Shown here piece by piece: positions 35,290 through 49,632 of a DNA stretch of 64,000 nucleotides. The notes under the pieces are model-generated. The model saw only the letters and a program-made list of their open reading frames with translations. It ran no database searches and was not told the DNA's origin. Origin of the DNA: Cladorhizidae sp. MBARI D1340-BT2 (lineage: Eukaryota > Porifera > Demospongiae > Poecilosclerida > Cladorhizidae); NCBI GenBank assembly GCA_028752905.1, contig JAQNBH010000013.1, forward strand, positions 20,147,477 through 20,211,476. The letters run 5' to 3'. The translations under genes were made by a program, and so were the position numbers. The stretch's first letter is position 1. The number at the start of each line of letters is the position of its first letter.

Positions 35290-36950
35290 ATCAAGTAAGA
35301 GTACAATTCATAACTGCCCTAATTAACAAGACCAAAGTCCCAGATTTTGTCAACTGATAGAGAAGGCCCTTATCTGCAACATATCAACAGATTATCAATA
35401 AATGTAGTGGTTTTTCACTGGCAGGCCACCGCTTTGGCAACTGGAAAACGCCAGGAAATATCGCAAACCTTACCACTTCAAATCACCATAACTTGCTAAT
35501 ACTTAGAGTACTCAAACTTTTGGCACGTACAAAAGACAGATAATTAGAAGGGCTATCCGGTGATATAAAAATTATCTTTTTTGGATAAAGTTTAGAAAAG
35601 TTATGAGCTTTACGGCAAAAAAACAAGATTTTTGGGAGGGAAATGAGAAACATATAGACCAAATTAGGGCAAATATCAAGATAGAGAACACATAATGAAA
35701 CCTATCATTCGAATCATATCAAGTCCATTACAGTGAAGTGTGCAGAATATATGGATGTTTGTATCAAGAGAGAGAACTTAGAGAGTCCTATCTTAATAGC
35801 TTTACATCAAGTCTATTCAGTGAAGTGTGGATAATCTACGAAGCTAACATGTTTAGCATCAAGTAAGAGTACAATTCATAACTGCCCTAATTAACAAGAC
35901 CATGTCCCAGATTTTGTCAACTGATAGAGAAGGCCCTTATCTGCAACATGTCAACAGATTATCAATAAATGTAGTGGTTTTTCACTGGCAGGCCACCGCT
36001 TTGGCAACTGGAAAACGCCAGGAAATATCGCAAACCTTACCACTTCAAATCACCATAACTTGCTAATACTTAGAGTACTCAAACTTTTGGCACGTACAAA
36101 AGACAGATAATTAGAAGGGCTATCCGGTGATATAAAAATTATCTTTTTTGGGTAAAGTGTAGAACAGTTATGAGCTTTACGGCAAATAAACAAGATTTTT
36201 GGGGGGAAAATGAGAAACATATAGACCAAATTAGGGCAAATATCAAGATAGAGAACACATAATGAAACCTATCATTCGAATCATATCAAGTCCATTACAG
36301 TGAAGTGTGCAGAATATATGGATGTTTGTATCAAGAGAGAGCACTTAGAGAGTCCTATCTTAATTGCTTTACATCAAGTCTATTCAGTGAAGTGTGGATA
36401 ATCTACGAAGCTAACATGTTTAGCATCAAGATAGAGAACACATAGAGAAACCTATCCTTCGAGTCATATCAAGTCCATTACAGTGAAGTGTGCATAATAA
36501 ATGGATTTTTGGTATCAACAGAGAGCACAGAGAGAGACCTGTCTTAATAGCTATATATCAATGAAGTTTGGAGAATCCATGAAGCTAACATATTTAGCAT
36601 CAAGAGAGAGCAGAGAGAAACCTATCTTGTGATTCTATCAAGTCCATTACTGTGAAGTATGCAGAATATACGGATGTTTGGTATCAAGAGAGAGAACAGA
36701 GAGAGGCCTACCTTTAGAGCTATATATCAAGTCTATTAATTGAAGTGTAGAGAATCTATGAAGCTAACATGTTTAGCACAAGATAGAGAACACTGAGAGA
36801 TACCTATCTTGCAAGTCCATTACAGTGAAGTGTGCAGAATATATGGATGTTTGGTATCAAGAGAGAGCACTTAGAGAGTCCTATCTTAATAGCTATACAT
36901 CAACTCTATTCAGTGAAGTGTGGATAATCTACGAAGCTAACATGTTTACC
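35290..36950 (+). repeat. Block 11: S-L, first region 2 block
   Basis: S 35290-35857, L 35858-36950; 1661 bp. The S core has GGGAGGG like the La' cores, and its B monomer keeps the La-type AGAGAACTT, so this S arose from La' rather than from a region 1 S. The L carries the first AAATAAAC and TAATTGC. Similar S units recur at 44122 and 51294. Confidence 0.85.
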
Positions 36951-38611
36951 ATCAAGTAAGAGTACAATTCATAACTGCCCTAATTAACAAGACCAAAGTC
37001 CCAGATTTTGTCAACTGATAGAGAAGGCCCTTATCTGCAACATATCAACAGATTATCAATAAATGTAGTGGTTTTTCACTGGCAGGCCACCGCTTTGGCA
37101 ACTGGAAAACGCCAGGAAATATCGCAAACCTTACCACTTCAAATCACCATAACTTGCTAATACTTAGAGTACTCAAACTTTTGGCACGTACAAAAGACAG
37201 ATAATTAGAAGGGCTATCCGGTGATATAAAAATTATCTTTTTTGGGTAAAGTGTAGAACAGTTATGAGCTTTACGGCAAATAAACAAGATTTTTGGGGGG
37301 AAAATGAGAAACATATAGACCAAATTAGGGCAAATATCAAGATAGAGAACACATAATGAAACCTATCATTCGAATCATATCAAGTCCATTACAGTGAAGT
37401 GTGCAGAATATATGGATGTTTGTATCAAGAGAGAGCACTTAGAGAGTCCTATCTTAATAGCTTTACATCAAGTCTATTCAGTGAAGTGTGGATAATCTAC
37501 GAAGCTAACATGTTTAGCATCAAGTAAGAGTACAATTCATAACTGCCCTAATTAACAAGACCATGTCCCAGATTTTGTCAACTGATAGAGAAGGCCCTTA
37601 TCTGCAACATGTCAACAGATTATCAATAAATGTAGTGGTTTTTCACTGGCAGGCCACCGCTTTGGCAACTGGAAAACGCCAGGAAATATCGCAAACCTTA
37701 CCACTTCAAATCACCATAACTTGCTAATACTTAGAGTACTCAAACTTTTGGCACGTACAAAAGACAGATAATTAGAAGGGCTATCCGGTGATATAAAAAT
37801 TATCTTTTTTGGGTAAAGTGTAGAACAGTTATGAGCTTTACGGCAAATAAACAAGATTTTTGGGGGGAAAATGAGAAACATATAGACCAAATTAGGGCAA
37901 ATATCAAGATAGAGAACACATAATGAAACCTATCATTCGAATCATATCAAGTCCATTACAGTGAAGTGTGCAGAATATATGGATGTTTGTATCAAGAGAG
38001 AGCACTTAGAGAGTCCTATCTTAATTGCTTTACATCAAGTCTATTCAGTGAAGTGTGGATAATCTACGAAGCTAACATGTTTAGCATCAAGATAGAGAAC
38101 ACATAGAGAAACCTATCCTTCGAGTCATATCAAGTCCATTACAGTGAAGTGTGCATAATAAATGGATTTTTGGTATCAACAGAGAGCACAGAGAGAGACC
38201 TGTCTTAATAGCTATATATCAATGAAGTTTGGAGAATCCATGAAGCTAACATATTTAGCATCAAGAGAGAGCAGAGAGAAACCTATCTTGTGATTCTATC
38301 AAGTCCATTACTGTGAAGTATGCAGAATATACGGATGTTTGGTATCAAGAGAGAGAACAGAGAGAGGCCTACCTTTAGAGCTATATATCAAGTCTATTAA
38401 TTGAAGTGTAGAGAATCTATGAAGCTAACATGTTTAGCACAAGATAGAGAACACTGAGAGATACCTATCTTGCAAGTCCATTACAGTGAAGTGTGCAGAA
38501 TATATGGATGTTTGGTATCAAGAGAGAGCACTTAGAGAGTCCTATCTTAATAGCTATACATCAACTCTATTCAGTGAAGTGTGGATAATCTACGAAGCTA
38601 ACATGTTTACC
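36951..38611 (+). repeat. Block 12: S-L
   Basis: S 36951-37518, L 37519-38611; 1661 bp. Both cores carry AAATAAAC, the only S core in region 2 with AAAGTCCC that also has it. B of the S has TAATAGC where B1 of the L has TAATTGC. Confidence 0.85.
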
Positions 38612-41600
38612 ATCAAGTAAGAGTACAATTCATAACTGCCCTAATTAACAAGACCAAAGTCCCAGATTTTGTCAACTGATAGAGAAGGCCCTTATCTGCA
38701 ACATATCAACAGATTATCAATAAATGTAGTGGTTTTTCACTGGCAGGCCACCGCTTTGGCAACTGGAAAACGCCAGGAAATATCGCAAACCTTACCACTT
38801 CAAATCACCATAACTTGCTAATACTTAGAGTACTCAAAAATTTGGCACGTACAAAAGACAGATAATTAGAAGGGCTATCCGGTGATATAAAAATTATCTT
38901 TTTTGGATAAAGTTTAGAAAAGTTATGAGCTTTACGGCAAAAAAACAAGATTTTTGGGGGGAAAATGAGAAACATATAGACCAAATTAGGGCAAATATCA
39001 AGATAGAGAACACATAATGAAACCTATCATTCGAATCATATCAAGTCCATTACAGTGAAGTGTGCAGAATATATGGATGTTTGTATCAAGAGAGAGCACT
39101 TAGAGAGTCCTATCTTAATAGCTTTACATCAAGTCTATTCAGTGAAGTGTGGATAATCTACGAAGCTAACATGTTTAGCATCAAGTAAGAGTACAATTCA
39201 TAACTGCCCTAATTAACAAGACCATGTCCCAGATTTTGTCAACTGATAGAGAAGGCCCTTATCTGCAACATGTCAACAGATTATCAATAAATGTAGTGGT
39301 TTTTCACTGGCAGGCCACCGCTTTGGCAACTGGAAAACGCCAGGAAATATCGCAAACCTTACCACTTCAAATCACCATAACTTGCTAATACTTAGAGTAC
39401 TCAAACTTTTGGCACGTACAAAAGACAGATAATTAGAAGGGCTATCCGGTGATATAAAAATTATCTTTTTTGGGTAAAGTGTAGAACAGTTATGAGCTTT
39501 ACGGCAAATAAACAAGATTTTTGGGGGGAAAATGAGAAACATATAGACCAAATTAGGGCAAATATCAAGATAGAGAACACATAATGAAACCTATCATTCG
39601 AATCATATCAAGTCCATTACAGTGAAGTGTGCAGAATATATGGATGTTTGTATCAAGAGAGAGCACTTAGAGAGTCCTATCTTAATTGCTTTACATCAAG
39701 TCTATTCAGTGAAGTGTGGATAATCTACGAAGCTAACATGTTTAGCATCAAGATAGAGAACACATAGAGAAACCTATCCTTCGAGTCATATCAAGTCCAT
39801 TACAGTGAAGTGTGCATAATAAATGGATTTTTGGTATCAACAGAGAGCACAGAGAGAGACCTGTCTTAATAGCTATATATCAATGAAGTTTGGAGAATCC
39901 ATGAAGCTAACATATTTAGCATCAAGAGAGAGCAGAGAGAAACCTATCTTGTGATTCTATCAAGTCCATTACTGTGAAGTATGCAGAATATACGGATGTT
40001 TGGTATCAAGAGAGAGAACAGAGAGAGGCCTACCTTTAGAGCTATATATCAAGTCTATTAATTGAAGTGTAGAGAATCTATGAAGCTAACATGTTTAGCA
40101 CAAGATAGAGAACACTGAGAGATACCTATCTTGCAAGTCCATTACAGTGAAGTGTGCAGAATATATGGATGTTTGGTATCAAGAGAGAGCACTTAGAGAG
40201 TCCTATCTTAATAGCTATACATCAACTCTATTCAGTGAAGTGTGGATAATCTACGAAGCTAACATGTTTACCATCAAGTAAGAGTACAATTCATAACTGC
40301 CCTAATTAACAAGACCAAAGTCCCAGATTTTGTCAACTGATAGAGAAGGCCCTTATCTGCAACATGTCAACAGATTATCAATAAATGTAGTGGTTTTTCA
40401 CTGGCAGGCCACCGCTTTGGCAACTGGAAAACGCCAGGAAATATCGCAAACCTTACCACTTCAAATCACCATAACTTGCTAATACTTAGAGTACTCAAAC
40501 TTTTGGCACGTACAAAAGACAGATAATTAGAAGGGCTATCCGGTGATATAAAAATTATCTTTTTTGGATAAAGTTTAGAAAAGTTATGAGCTTTACGGCA
40601 AAAAAACAAGATTTTTGGGGGGGAAATGAGAAACATATAGACCAAATTAGGGCAAATATCAAGATAGAGAACACATAATGAAACCTATCATTCGAATCAT
40701 ATCAAGTCCATTACAGTGAAGTGTGCAGAATATATGGATGTTTGTATCAAGAGAGAGCACTTAGAGAGTCCTATCTTAATTGCTTTACATCAAGTCTATT
40801 CAGTGAAGTGTGGATAATCTGCGAAGCTAACATGTTTAGCATCAAGATAGAGAACACATAGAGAAACCTATCCTTCGAGTCATATCAAGTCCATTACAGT
40901 GAAGTGTGCATAATAAATGGATTTTTGGTATCAACAGAGAGCACAGAGAGAGACCTGTCTTAATAGCTATATATCAATGAAGTTTGGAGAATCCATGAAG
41001 CTAACATATTTAGCATCAAGAGAGAGCAGAGAGAAACCTATCTTGTGATTCTATCAAGTCCATTACTGTGAAGTATGCAGAATATACGGATGTTTGGTAT
41101 CAAGAGAGAGAACAGAGAGAGGCCTACCTTTAGAGCTATATATCAAGTCTATTAATTGAAGTGTAGAGAATCTATGAAGCTAACATGTTTAGCACAAGAT
41201 AGAGAACACTGAGAGATACCTATCTTGCAAGTCCATTACAGTGAAGTGTGCAGAATATATGGATGTTTGGTATCAAGAGAGAGCACTTAGAGAGTCCTAT
41301 CTTAATAGCTATACATCAACTCTATTCAGTGAAGTGTGGATAATCTACGAAGCTAACATGTTTACCATCAAGTAAGAGTACAATTCATAACTGCCCTAAT
41401 TAACAAGACCAAAGTCCCAGATTTTGTCAACTGATAGAGAAGGCCCTTATCTGCAACATATCAACAGATTATCAATAAATGTAGTGGTTTTTCACTGGCA
41501 GGCCACCGCTTTGGCAACTGGAAAACGCCAGGAAATATCGCAAACCTTACCACTTCAAATCACCATAACTTGCTAATACTTAGAGTACTCAAACTTTTGG

Positions 41601-42460
41601 CACGTACAAAAGACAGATAATTAGAAGGGCTATCCGGTGATATAAAAATTATCTTTTTTGGGTAAAGTGTAGAACAGTTATGAGCTTTACGGCAAAAAAA
41701 CAAGATTTTTGGGGGGAAAATGAGAAACATATAGACCAAATTAGGGCAAATATCAAGATAGAGAACACATAATGAAACCTATCATTCGAATCATATCAAG
41801 TCCATTACAGTGAAGTGTGCAGAATATATGGATGTTTGTATCAAGAGAGAGCACTTAGAGAGTCCTATCTTAATTGCTTTACATCAAGTCTATTCAGTGA
41901 AGTGTGGATAATCTACGAAGCTAACATGTTTAGCATCAAGATAGAGAACACATAGAGAAACCTATCCTTCGAGTCATATCAAGTCCATTACAGTGAAGTG
42001 TGCATAATAAATGGATTTTTGGTATCAACAGAGAGCACAGAGAGAGACCTGTCTTAATAGCTATATATCAATGAAGTTTGGAGAATCCATGAAGCTAACA
42101 TATTTAGCATCAAGAGAGAGCAGAGAGAAACCTATCTTGTGATTCTATCAAGTCCATTACTGTGAAGTATGCAGAATATACGGATGTTTGGTATCAAGAG
42201 AGAGAACAGAGAGAGGCCTACCTTTAGAGCTATATATCAAGTCTATTAATTGAAGTGTAGAGAATCTATGAAGCTAACATGTTTAGCACAAGATAGAGAA
42301 CACTGAGAGATACCTATCTTGCAAGTCCATTACAGTGAAGTGTGCAGAATATATGGATGTTTGGTATCAAGAGAGAGCACTTAGAGAGTCCTATCTTAAT
42401 AGCTATACATCAACTCTATTCAGTGAAGTGTGGATAATCTACGAAGCTAACATGTTTACC
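38612..42460 (+). repeat. Block 13: S-L-L-L
   Basis: S 38612-39179 (core AAAAATTTGG), L 39180-40272, L 40273-41366, L 41367-42460; 3849 bp. The second L has a seven-G tract in the core, ATGTC in the 5' part and a private CTGCGAAG (40821) in B1. That combination recurs at 56804. Confidence 0.87.
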
Positions 42461-44121
42461 ATCAAGTAAGAGTACAATTCATAACTGCCCTAATTAACAA
42501 GACCAAAGTCCCAGATTTTGTCAACTGATAGAGAAGGCCCTTATCTGCAACATATCAACAGATTATCAATAAATGTAGTGGTTTTTCACTGGCAGGCCAC
42601 CGCTTTGGCAACTGGAAAACGCCAGGAAATATCGCAAACCTTACCACTTCAAATCACCATAACTTGCTAATACTTAGAGTACTCAAAAATTTGGCACGTA
42701 CAAAAGACAGATAATTAGAAGGGCTATCCGGTGATATAAAAATTATCTTTTTTGGATAAAGTTTAGAAAAGTTATGAGCTTTACGGCAAAAAAACAAGAT
42801 TTTTGGGGGGAAAATGAGAAACATATAGACCAAATTAGGGCAAATATCAAGATAGAGAACACATAATGAAACCTATCATTCGAATCATATCAAGTCCATT
42901 ACAGTGAAGTGTGCAGAATATATGGATGTTTGTATCAAGAGAGAGCACTTAGAGAGTCCTATCTTAATAGCTTTACATCAAGTCTATTCAGTGAAGTGTG
43001 GATAATCTACGAAGCTAACATGTTTAGCATCAAGTAAGAGTACAATTCATAACTGCCCTAATTAACAAGACCATGTCCCAGATTTTGTCAACTGATAGAG
43101 AAGGCCCTTATCTGCAACATGTCAACAGATTATCAATAAATGTAGTGGTTTTTCACTGGCAGGCCACCGCTTTGGCAACTGGAAAACGCCAGGAAATATC
43201 GCAAACCTTACCACTTCAAATCACCATAACTTGCTAATACTTAGAGTACTCAAACTTTTGGCACGTACAAAAGACAGATAATTAGAAGGGCTATCCGGTG
43301 ATATAAAAATTATCTTTTTTGGGTAAAGTGTAGAACAGTTATGAGCTTTACGGCAAATAAACAAGATTTTTGGGGGGAAAATGAGAAACATATAGACCAA
43401 ATTAGGGCAAATATCAAGATAGAGAACACATAATGAAACCTATCATTCGAATCATATCAAGTCCATTACAGTGAAGTGTGCAGAATATATGGATGTTTGT
43501 ATCAAGAGAGAGCACTTAGAGAGTCCTATCTTAATTGCTTTACATCAAGTCTATTCAGTGAAGTGTGGATAATCTACGAAGCTAACATGTTTAGCATCAA
43601 GATAGAGAACACATAGAGAAACCTATCCTTCGAGTCATATCAAGTCCATTACAGTGAAGTGTGCATAATAAATGGATTTTTGGTATCAACAGAGAGCACA
43701 GAGAGAGACCTGTCTTAATAGCTATATATCAATGAAGTTTGGAGAATCCATGAAGCTAACATATTTAGCATCAAGAGAGAGCAGAGAGAAACCTATCTTG
43801 TGATTCTATCAAGTCCATTACTGTGAAGTATGCAGAATATACGGATGTTTGGTATCAAGAGAGAGAACAGAGAGAGGCCTACCTTTAGAGCTATATATCA
43901 AGTCTATTAATTGAAGTGTAGAGAATCTATGAAGCTAACATGTTTAGCACAAGATAGAGAACACTGAGAGATACCTATCTTGCAAGTCCATTACAGTGAA
44001 GTGTGCAGAATATATGGATGTTTGGTATCAAGAGAGAGCACTTAGAGAGTCCTATCTTAATAGCTATACATCAACTCTATTCAGTGAAGTGTGGATAATC
44101 TACGAAGCTAACATGTTTACC
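42461..44121 (+). repeat. Block 14: S-L
   Basis: S 42461-43028 (core AAAAATTTGG), L 43029-44121 (core AAATAAAC); 1661 bp. It matches 49633-51293 at an offset of 7,172 bp. Confidence 0.87.
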
Positions 44122-47100
44122 ATCAAGTAAGAGTACAATTCATAACTGCCCTAATTAACAAGACCAAAGTCCCAGATTTTGTCAACTGATAGAGAAGGCC
44201 CTTATCTGCAACATATCAACAGATTATCAATAAATGTAGTGGTTTTTCACTGGCAGGCCACCGCTTTGGCAACTGGAAAACGCCAGGAAATATCGCAAAC
44301 CTTACCACTTCAAATCACCATAACTTGCTAATACTTAGAGTACTCAAACTTTTGGCACGTACAAAAGACAGATAATTAGAAGGGCTATCCGGTGATATAA
44401 AAATTATCTTTTTTGGATAAAGTTTAGAAAAGTTATGAGCTTTACGGCAAAAAAACAAGATTTTTGGGAGGGAAATGAGAAACATATAGACCAAATTAGG
44501 GCAAATATCAAGATAGAGAACACATAATGAAACCTATCATTCGAATCATATCAAGTCCATTACAGTGAAGTGTGCAGAATATATGGATGTTTGTATCAAG
44601 AGAGAGAACTTAGAGAGTCCTATCTTAATAGCTTTACATCAAGTCTATTCAGTGAAGTGTGGATAATCTACGAAGCTAACATGTTTAGCATCAAGTAAGA
44701 GTACAATTCATAACTGCCCTAATTAACAAGACCATGTCCCAGATTTTGTCAACTGATAGAGAAGGCCCTTATCTGCAACATGTCAACAGATTATCAATAA
44801 ATGTAGTGGTTTTTCACTGGCAGGCCACCGCTTTGGCAACTGGAAAACGCCAGGAAATATCGCAAACCTTACCACTTCAAATCACCATAACTTGCTAATA
44901 CTTAGAGTACTCAAACTTTTGGCACGTACAAAAGACAGATAATTAGAAGGGCTATCCGGTGATATAAAAATTATCTTTTTTGGGTAAAGTGTAGAACAGT
45001 TATGAGCTTTACGGCAAATAAACAAGATTTTTGGGGGGAAAATGAGAAACATATAGACCAAATTAGGGCAAATATCAAGATAGAGAACACATAATGAAAC
45101 CTATCATTCGAATCATATCAAGTCCATTACAGTGAAGTGTGCAGAATATATGGATGTTTGTATCAAGAGAGAGCACTTAGAGAGTCCTATCTTAATTGCT
45201 TTACATCAAGTCTATTCAGTGAAGTGTGGATAATCTACGAAGCTAACATGTTTAGCATCAAGATAGAGAACACATAGAGAAACCTATCCTTCGAGTCATA
45301 TCAAGTCCATTACAGTGAAGTGTGCATAATAAATGGATTTTTGGTATCAACAGAGAGCACAGAGAGAGACCTGTCTTAATAGCTATATATCAATGAAGTT
45401 TGGAGAATCCATGAAGCTAACATATTTAGCATCAAGAGAGAGCAGAGAGAAACCTATCTTGTGATTCTATCAAGTCCATTACTGTGAAGTATGCAGAATA
45501 TACGGATGTTTGGTATCAAGAGAGAGAACAGAGAGAGGCCTACCTTTAGAGCTATATATCAAGTCTATTAATTGAAGTGTAGAGAATCTATGAAGCTAAC
45601 ATGTTTAGCACAAGATAGAGAACACTGAGAGATACCTATCTTGCAAGTCCATTACAGTGAAGTGTGCAGAATATATGGATGTTTGGTATCAAGAGAGAGC
45701 ACTTAGAGAGTCCTATCTTAATAGCTATACATCAACTCTATTCAGTGAAGTGTGGATAATCTACGAAGCTAACATGTTTACCATCAAGTAAGAGTACAAT
45801 TCATAACTGCCCTAATTAACAAGACCAAAGTCCCAGATTTTGTCAACTGATAGAGAAGGCCCTTATCTGCAACATATCAACAGATTATCAATAAATGTAG
45901 TGGTTTTTCACTGGCAGGCCACCGCTTTGGCAACTGGAAAACGCCAGGAAATATCGCAAACCTTACCACTTCAAATCACCATAACTTGCTAATACTTAGA
46001 GTACTCAAACTTTTGGCACGTACAAAAGACAGATAATTAGAAGGGCTATCCGGTGATATAAAAATTATCTTTTTTGGGTAAAGTGTAGAACAGTTATGAG
46101 CTTTACGGCAAATAAACAAGATTTTTGGGGGGAAAATGAGAAACATATAGACCAAATTAGGGCAAATATCAAGATAGAGAACACATAATGAAACCTATCA
46201 TTCGAATCATATCAAGTCCATTACAGTGAAGTGTGCAGAATATATGGATGTTTGTATCAAGAGAGAGCACTTAGAGAGTCCTATCTTAATTGCTTTACAT
46301 CAAGTCTATTCAGTGAAGTGTGGATAATCTACGAAGCTAACATGTTTAGCATCAAGATAGAGAACACATAGAGAAACCTATCCTTCGAGTCATATCAAGT
46401 CCATTACAGTGAAGTGTGCATAATAAATGGATTTTTGGTATCAACAGAGAGCACAGAGAGAGACCTGTCTTAATAGCTATATATCAATGAAGTTTGGAGA
46501 ATCCATGAAGCTAACATATTTAGCATCAAGAGAGAGCAGAGAGAAACCTATCTTGTGATTCTATCAAGTCCATTACTGTGAAGTATGCAGAATATACGGA
46601 TGTTTGGTATCAAGAGAGAGAACAGAGAGAGGCCTACCTTTAGAGCTATATATCAAGTCTATTAATTGAAGTGTAGAGAATCTATGAAGCTAACATGTTT
46701 AGCACAAGATAGAGAACACTGAGAGATACCTATCTTGCAAGTCCATTACAGTGAAGTGTGCAGAATATATGGATGTTTGGTATCAAGAGAGAGCACTTAG
46801 AGAGTCCTATCTTAATAGCTATACATCAACTCTATTCAGTGAAGTGTGGATAATCTACGAAGCTAACATGTTTACCATCAAGTAAGAGTACAATTCATAA
46901 CTGCCCTAATTAACAAGACCAAAGTCCCAGATTTTGTCAACTGATAGAGAAGGCCCTTATCTGCAACATATCAACAGATTATCAATAAATGTAGTGGTTT
47001 TTCACTGGCAGGCCACCGCTTTGGCAACTGGAAAACGCCAGGAAATATCGCAAACCTTACCACTTCAAATCACCATAACTTGCTAATACTTAGAGTACTC

Positions 47101-47971
47101 AAACTTTTGGCACGTACAAAAGACAGATAATTAGAAGGGCTATCCGGTGATATAAAAATTATCTTTTTTGGGTAAAGTGTAGAACAGTTATGAGCTTTAC
47201 GGCAAATAAACAAGATTTTTGGGGGGAAAATGAGAAACATATAGACCAAATTAGGGCAAATATCAAGATAGAGAACACATAATGAAACCTATCATTCGAA
47301 TCATATCAAGTCCATTACAGTGAAGTGTGCAGAATATATGGATGTTTGTATCAAGAGAGAGCACTTAGAGAGTCCTATCTTAATTGCTTTACATCAAGTC
47401 TATTCAGTGAAGTGTGGATAATCTACGAAGCTAACATGTTTAGCATCAAGATAGAGAACACATAGAGAAACCTATCCTTCGAGTCATATCAAGTCCATTA
47501 CAGTGAAGTGTGCATAATAAATGGATTTTTTGGTATCAACAGAGAGCACAGAGAGAGACCTGTCTTAATAGCTATATATCAATGAAGTTTGGAGAATCCA
47601 TGAAGCTAACATATTTAGCATCAAGAGAGAGCAGAGAGAAACCTATCTTGTGATTCTATCAAGTCCATTACTGTGAAGTATGCAGAATATACGGATGTTT
47701 GGTATCAAGAGAGAGAACAGAGAGAGGCCTACCTTTAGAGCTATATATCAAGTCTATTAATTGAAGTGTAGAGAATCTATGAAGCTAACATGTTTAGCAC
47801 AAGATAGAGAACACTGAGAGATACCTATCTTGCAAGTCCATTACAGTGAAGTGTGCAGAATATATGGATGTTTGGTATCAAGAGAGAGCACTTAGAGAGT
47901 CCTATCTTAATAGCTATACATCAACTCTATTCAGTGAAGTGTGGATAATCTACGAAGCTAACATGTTTACC
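44122..47971 (+). repeat. Block 15: S-L-L-L
   Basis: S 44122-44689 (core GGGAGGG, B with AGAGAACTT), L 44690-45782, L 45783-46876, L 46877-47971; 3850 bp. A2 of the last L has six T where the other L copies have five (about 47526-47531), giving the only 1095-bp interval of region 2. It matches block 18 apart from that base. Confidence 0.87.
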
Positions 47972-49632
47972 ATCAAGTAAGAGTACAATTCATAACTGCC
48001 CTAATTAACAAGACCAAAGTCCCAGATTTTGTCAACTGATAGAGAAGGCCCTTATCTGCAACATATCAACAGATTATCAATAAATGTAGTGGTTTTTCAC
48101 TGGCAGGCCACCGCTTTGGCAACTGGAAAACGCCAGGAAATATCGCAAACCTTACCACTTCAAATCACCATAACTTGCTAATACTTAGAGTACTCAAAAA
48201 TTTGGCACGTACAAAAGACAGATAATTAGAAGGGCTATCCGGTGATATAAAAATTATCTTTTTTGGATAAAGTTTAGAAAAGTTATGAGCTTTACGGCAA
48301 AAAAACAAGATTTTTGGGGGGAAAATGAGAAACATATAGACCAAATTAGGGCAAATATCAAGATAGAGAACACATAATGAAACCTATCATTCGAATCATA
48401 TCAAGTCCATTACAGTGAAGTGTGCAGAATATATGGATGTTTGTATCAAGAGAGAGCACTTAGAGAGTCCTATCTTAATAGCTTTACATCAAGTCTATTC
48501 AGTGAAGTGTGGATAATCTACGAAGCTAACATGTTTAGCATCAAGTAAGAGTACAATTCATAACTGCCCTAATTAACAAGACCATGTCCCAGATTTTGTC
48601 AACTGATAGAGAAGGCCCTTATCTGCAACATGTCAACAGATTATCAATAAATGTAGTGGTTTTTCACTGGCAGGCCACCGCTTTGGCAACTGGAAAACGC
48701 CAGGAAATATCGCAAACCTTACCACTTCAAATCACCATAACTTGCTAATACTTAGAGTACTCAAACTTTTGGCACGTACAAAAGACAGATAATTAGAAGG
48801 GCTATCCGGTGATATAAAAATTATCTTTTTTGGGTAAAGTGTAGAACAGTTATGAGCTTTACGGCAAATAAACAAGATTTTTGGGGGGAAAATGAGAAAC
48901 ATATAGACCAAATTAGGGCAAATATCAAGATAGAGAACACATAATGAAACCTATCATTCGAATCATATCAAGTCCATTACAGTGAAGTGTGCAGAATATA
49001 TGGATGTTTGTATCAAGAGAGAGCACTTAGAGAGTCCTATCTTAATTGCTTTACATCAAGTCTATTCAGTGAAGTGTGGATAATCTACGAAGCTAACATG
49101 TTTAGCATCAAGATAGAGAACACATAGAGAAACCTATCCTTCGAGTCATATCAAGTCCATTACAGTGAAGTGTGCATAATAAATGGATTTTTGGTATCAA
49201 CAGAGAGCACAGAGAGAGACCTGTCTTAATAGCTATATATCAATGAAGTTTGGAGAATCCATGAAGCTAACATATTTAGCATCAAGAGAGAGCAGAGAGA
49301 AACCTATCTTGTGATTCTATCAAGTCCATTACTGTGAAGTATGCAGAATATACGGATGTTTGGTATCAAGAGAGAGAACAGAGAGAGGCCTACCTTTAGA
49401 GCTATATATCAAGTCTATTAATTGAAGTGTAGAGAATCTATGAAGCTAACATGTTTAGCACAAGATAGAGAACACTGAGAGATACCTATCTTGCAAGTCC
49501 ATTACAGTGAAGTGTGCAGAATATATGGATGTTTGGTATCAAGAGAGAGCACTTAGAGAGTCCTATCTTAATAGCTATACATCAACTCTATTCAGTGAAG
49601 TGTGGATAATCTACGAAGCTAACATGTTTACC
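47972..49632 (+). repeat. Block 16: S-L
   Basis: S 47972-48539 (core AAAAATTTGG), L 48540-49632 (core AAATAAAC); 1661 bp. Same arrangement as blocks 14 and 17. Confidence 0.87.

Larger units (their letters stand above)
28016..35584 (+). repeat. Second copy of the 7.57-kb duplication
   Basis: Partner of 1-7569. It shares rare markers with that copy: ATAATC in an La core, CACATAT in an S core, GGGAGGG in an La' core and the TTTTTTGGGGGAAAA tract. Confidence 0.88.

Noticed and set aside
1..35584. Large near-identical copies taken as proof of assembly duplication
   Set aside because: Different downstream context after 7569 and 35584 and three substitutions fit a real duplication equally well. 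Only read depth can decide, so it is reported as a finding instead.
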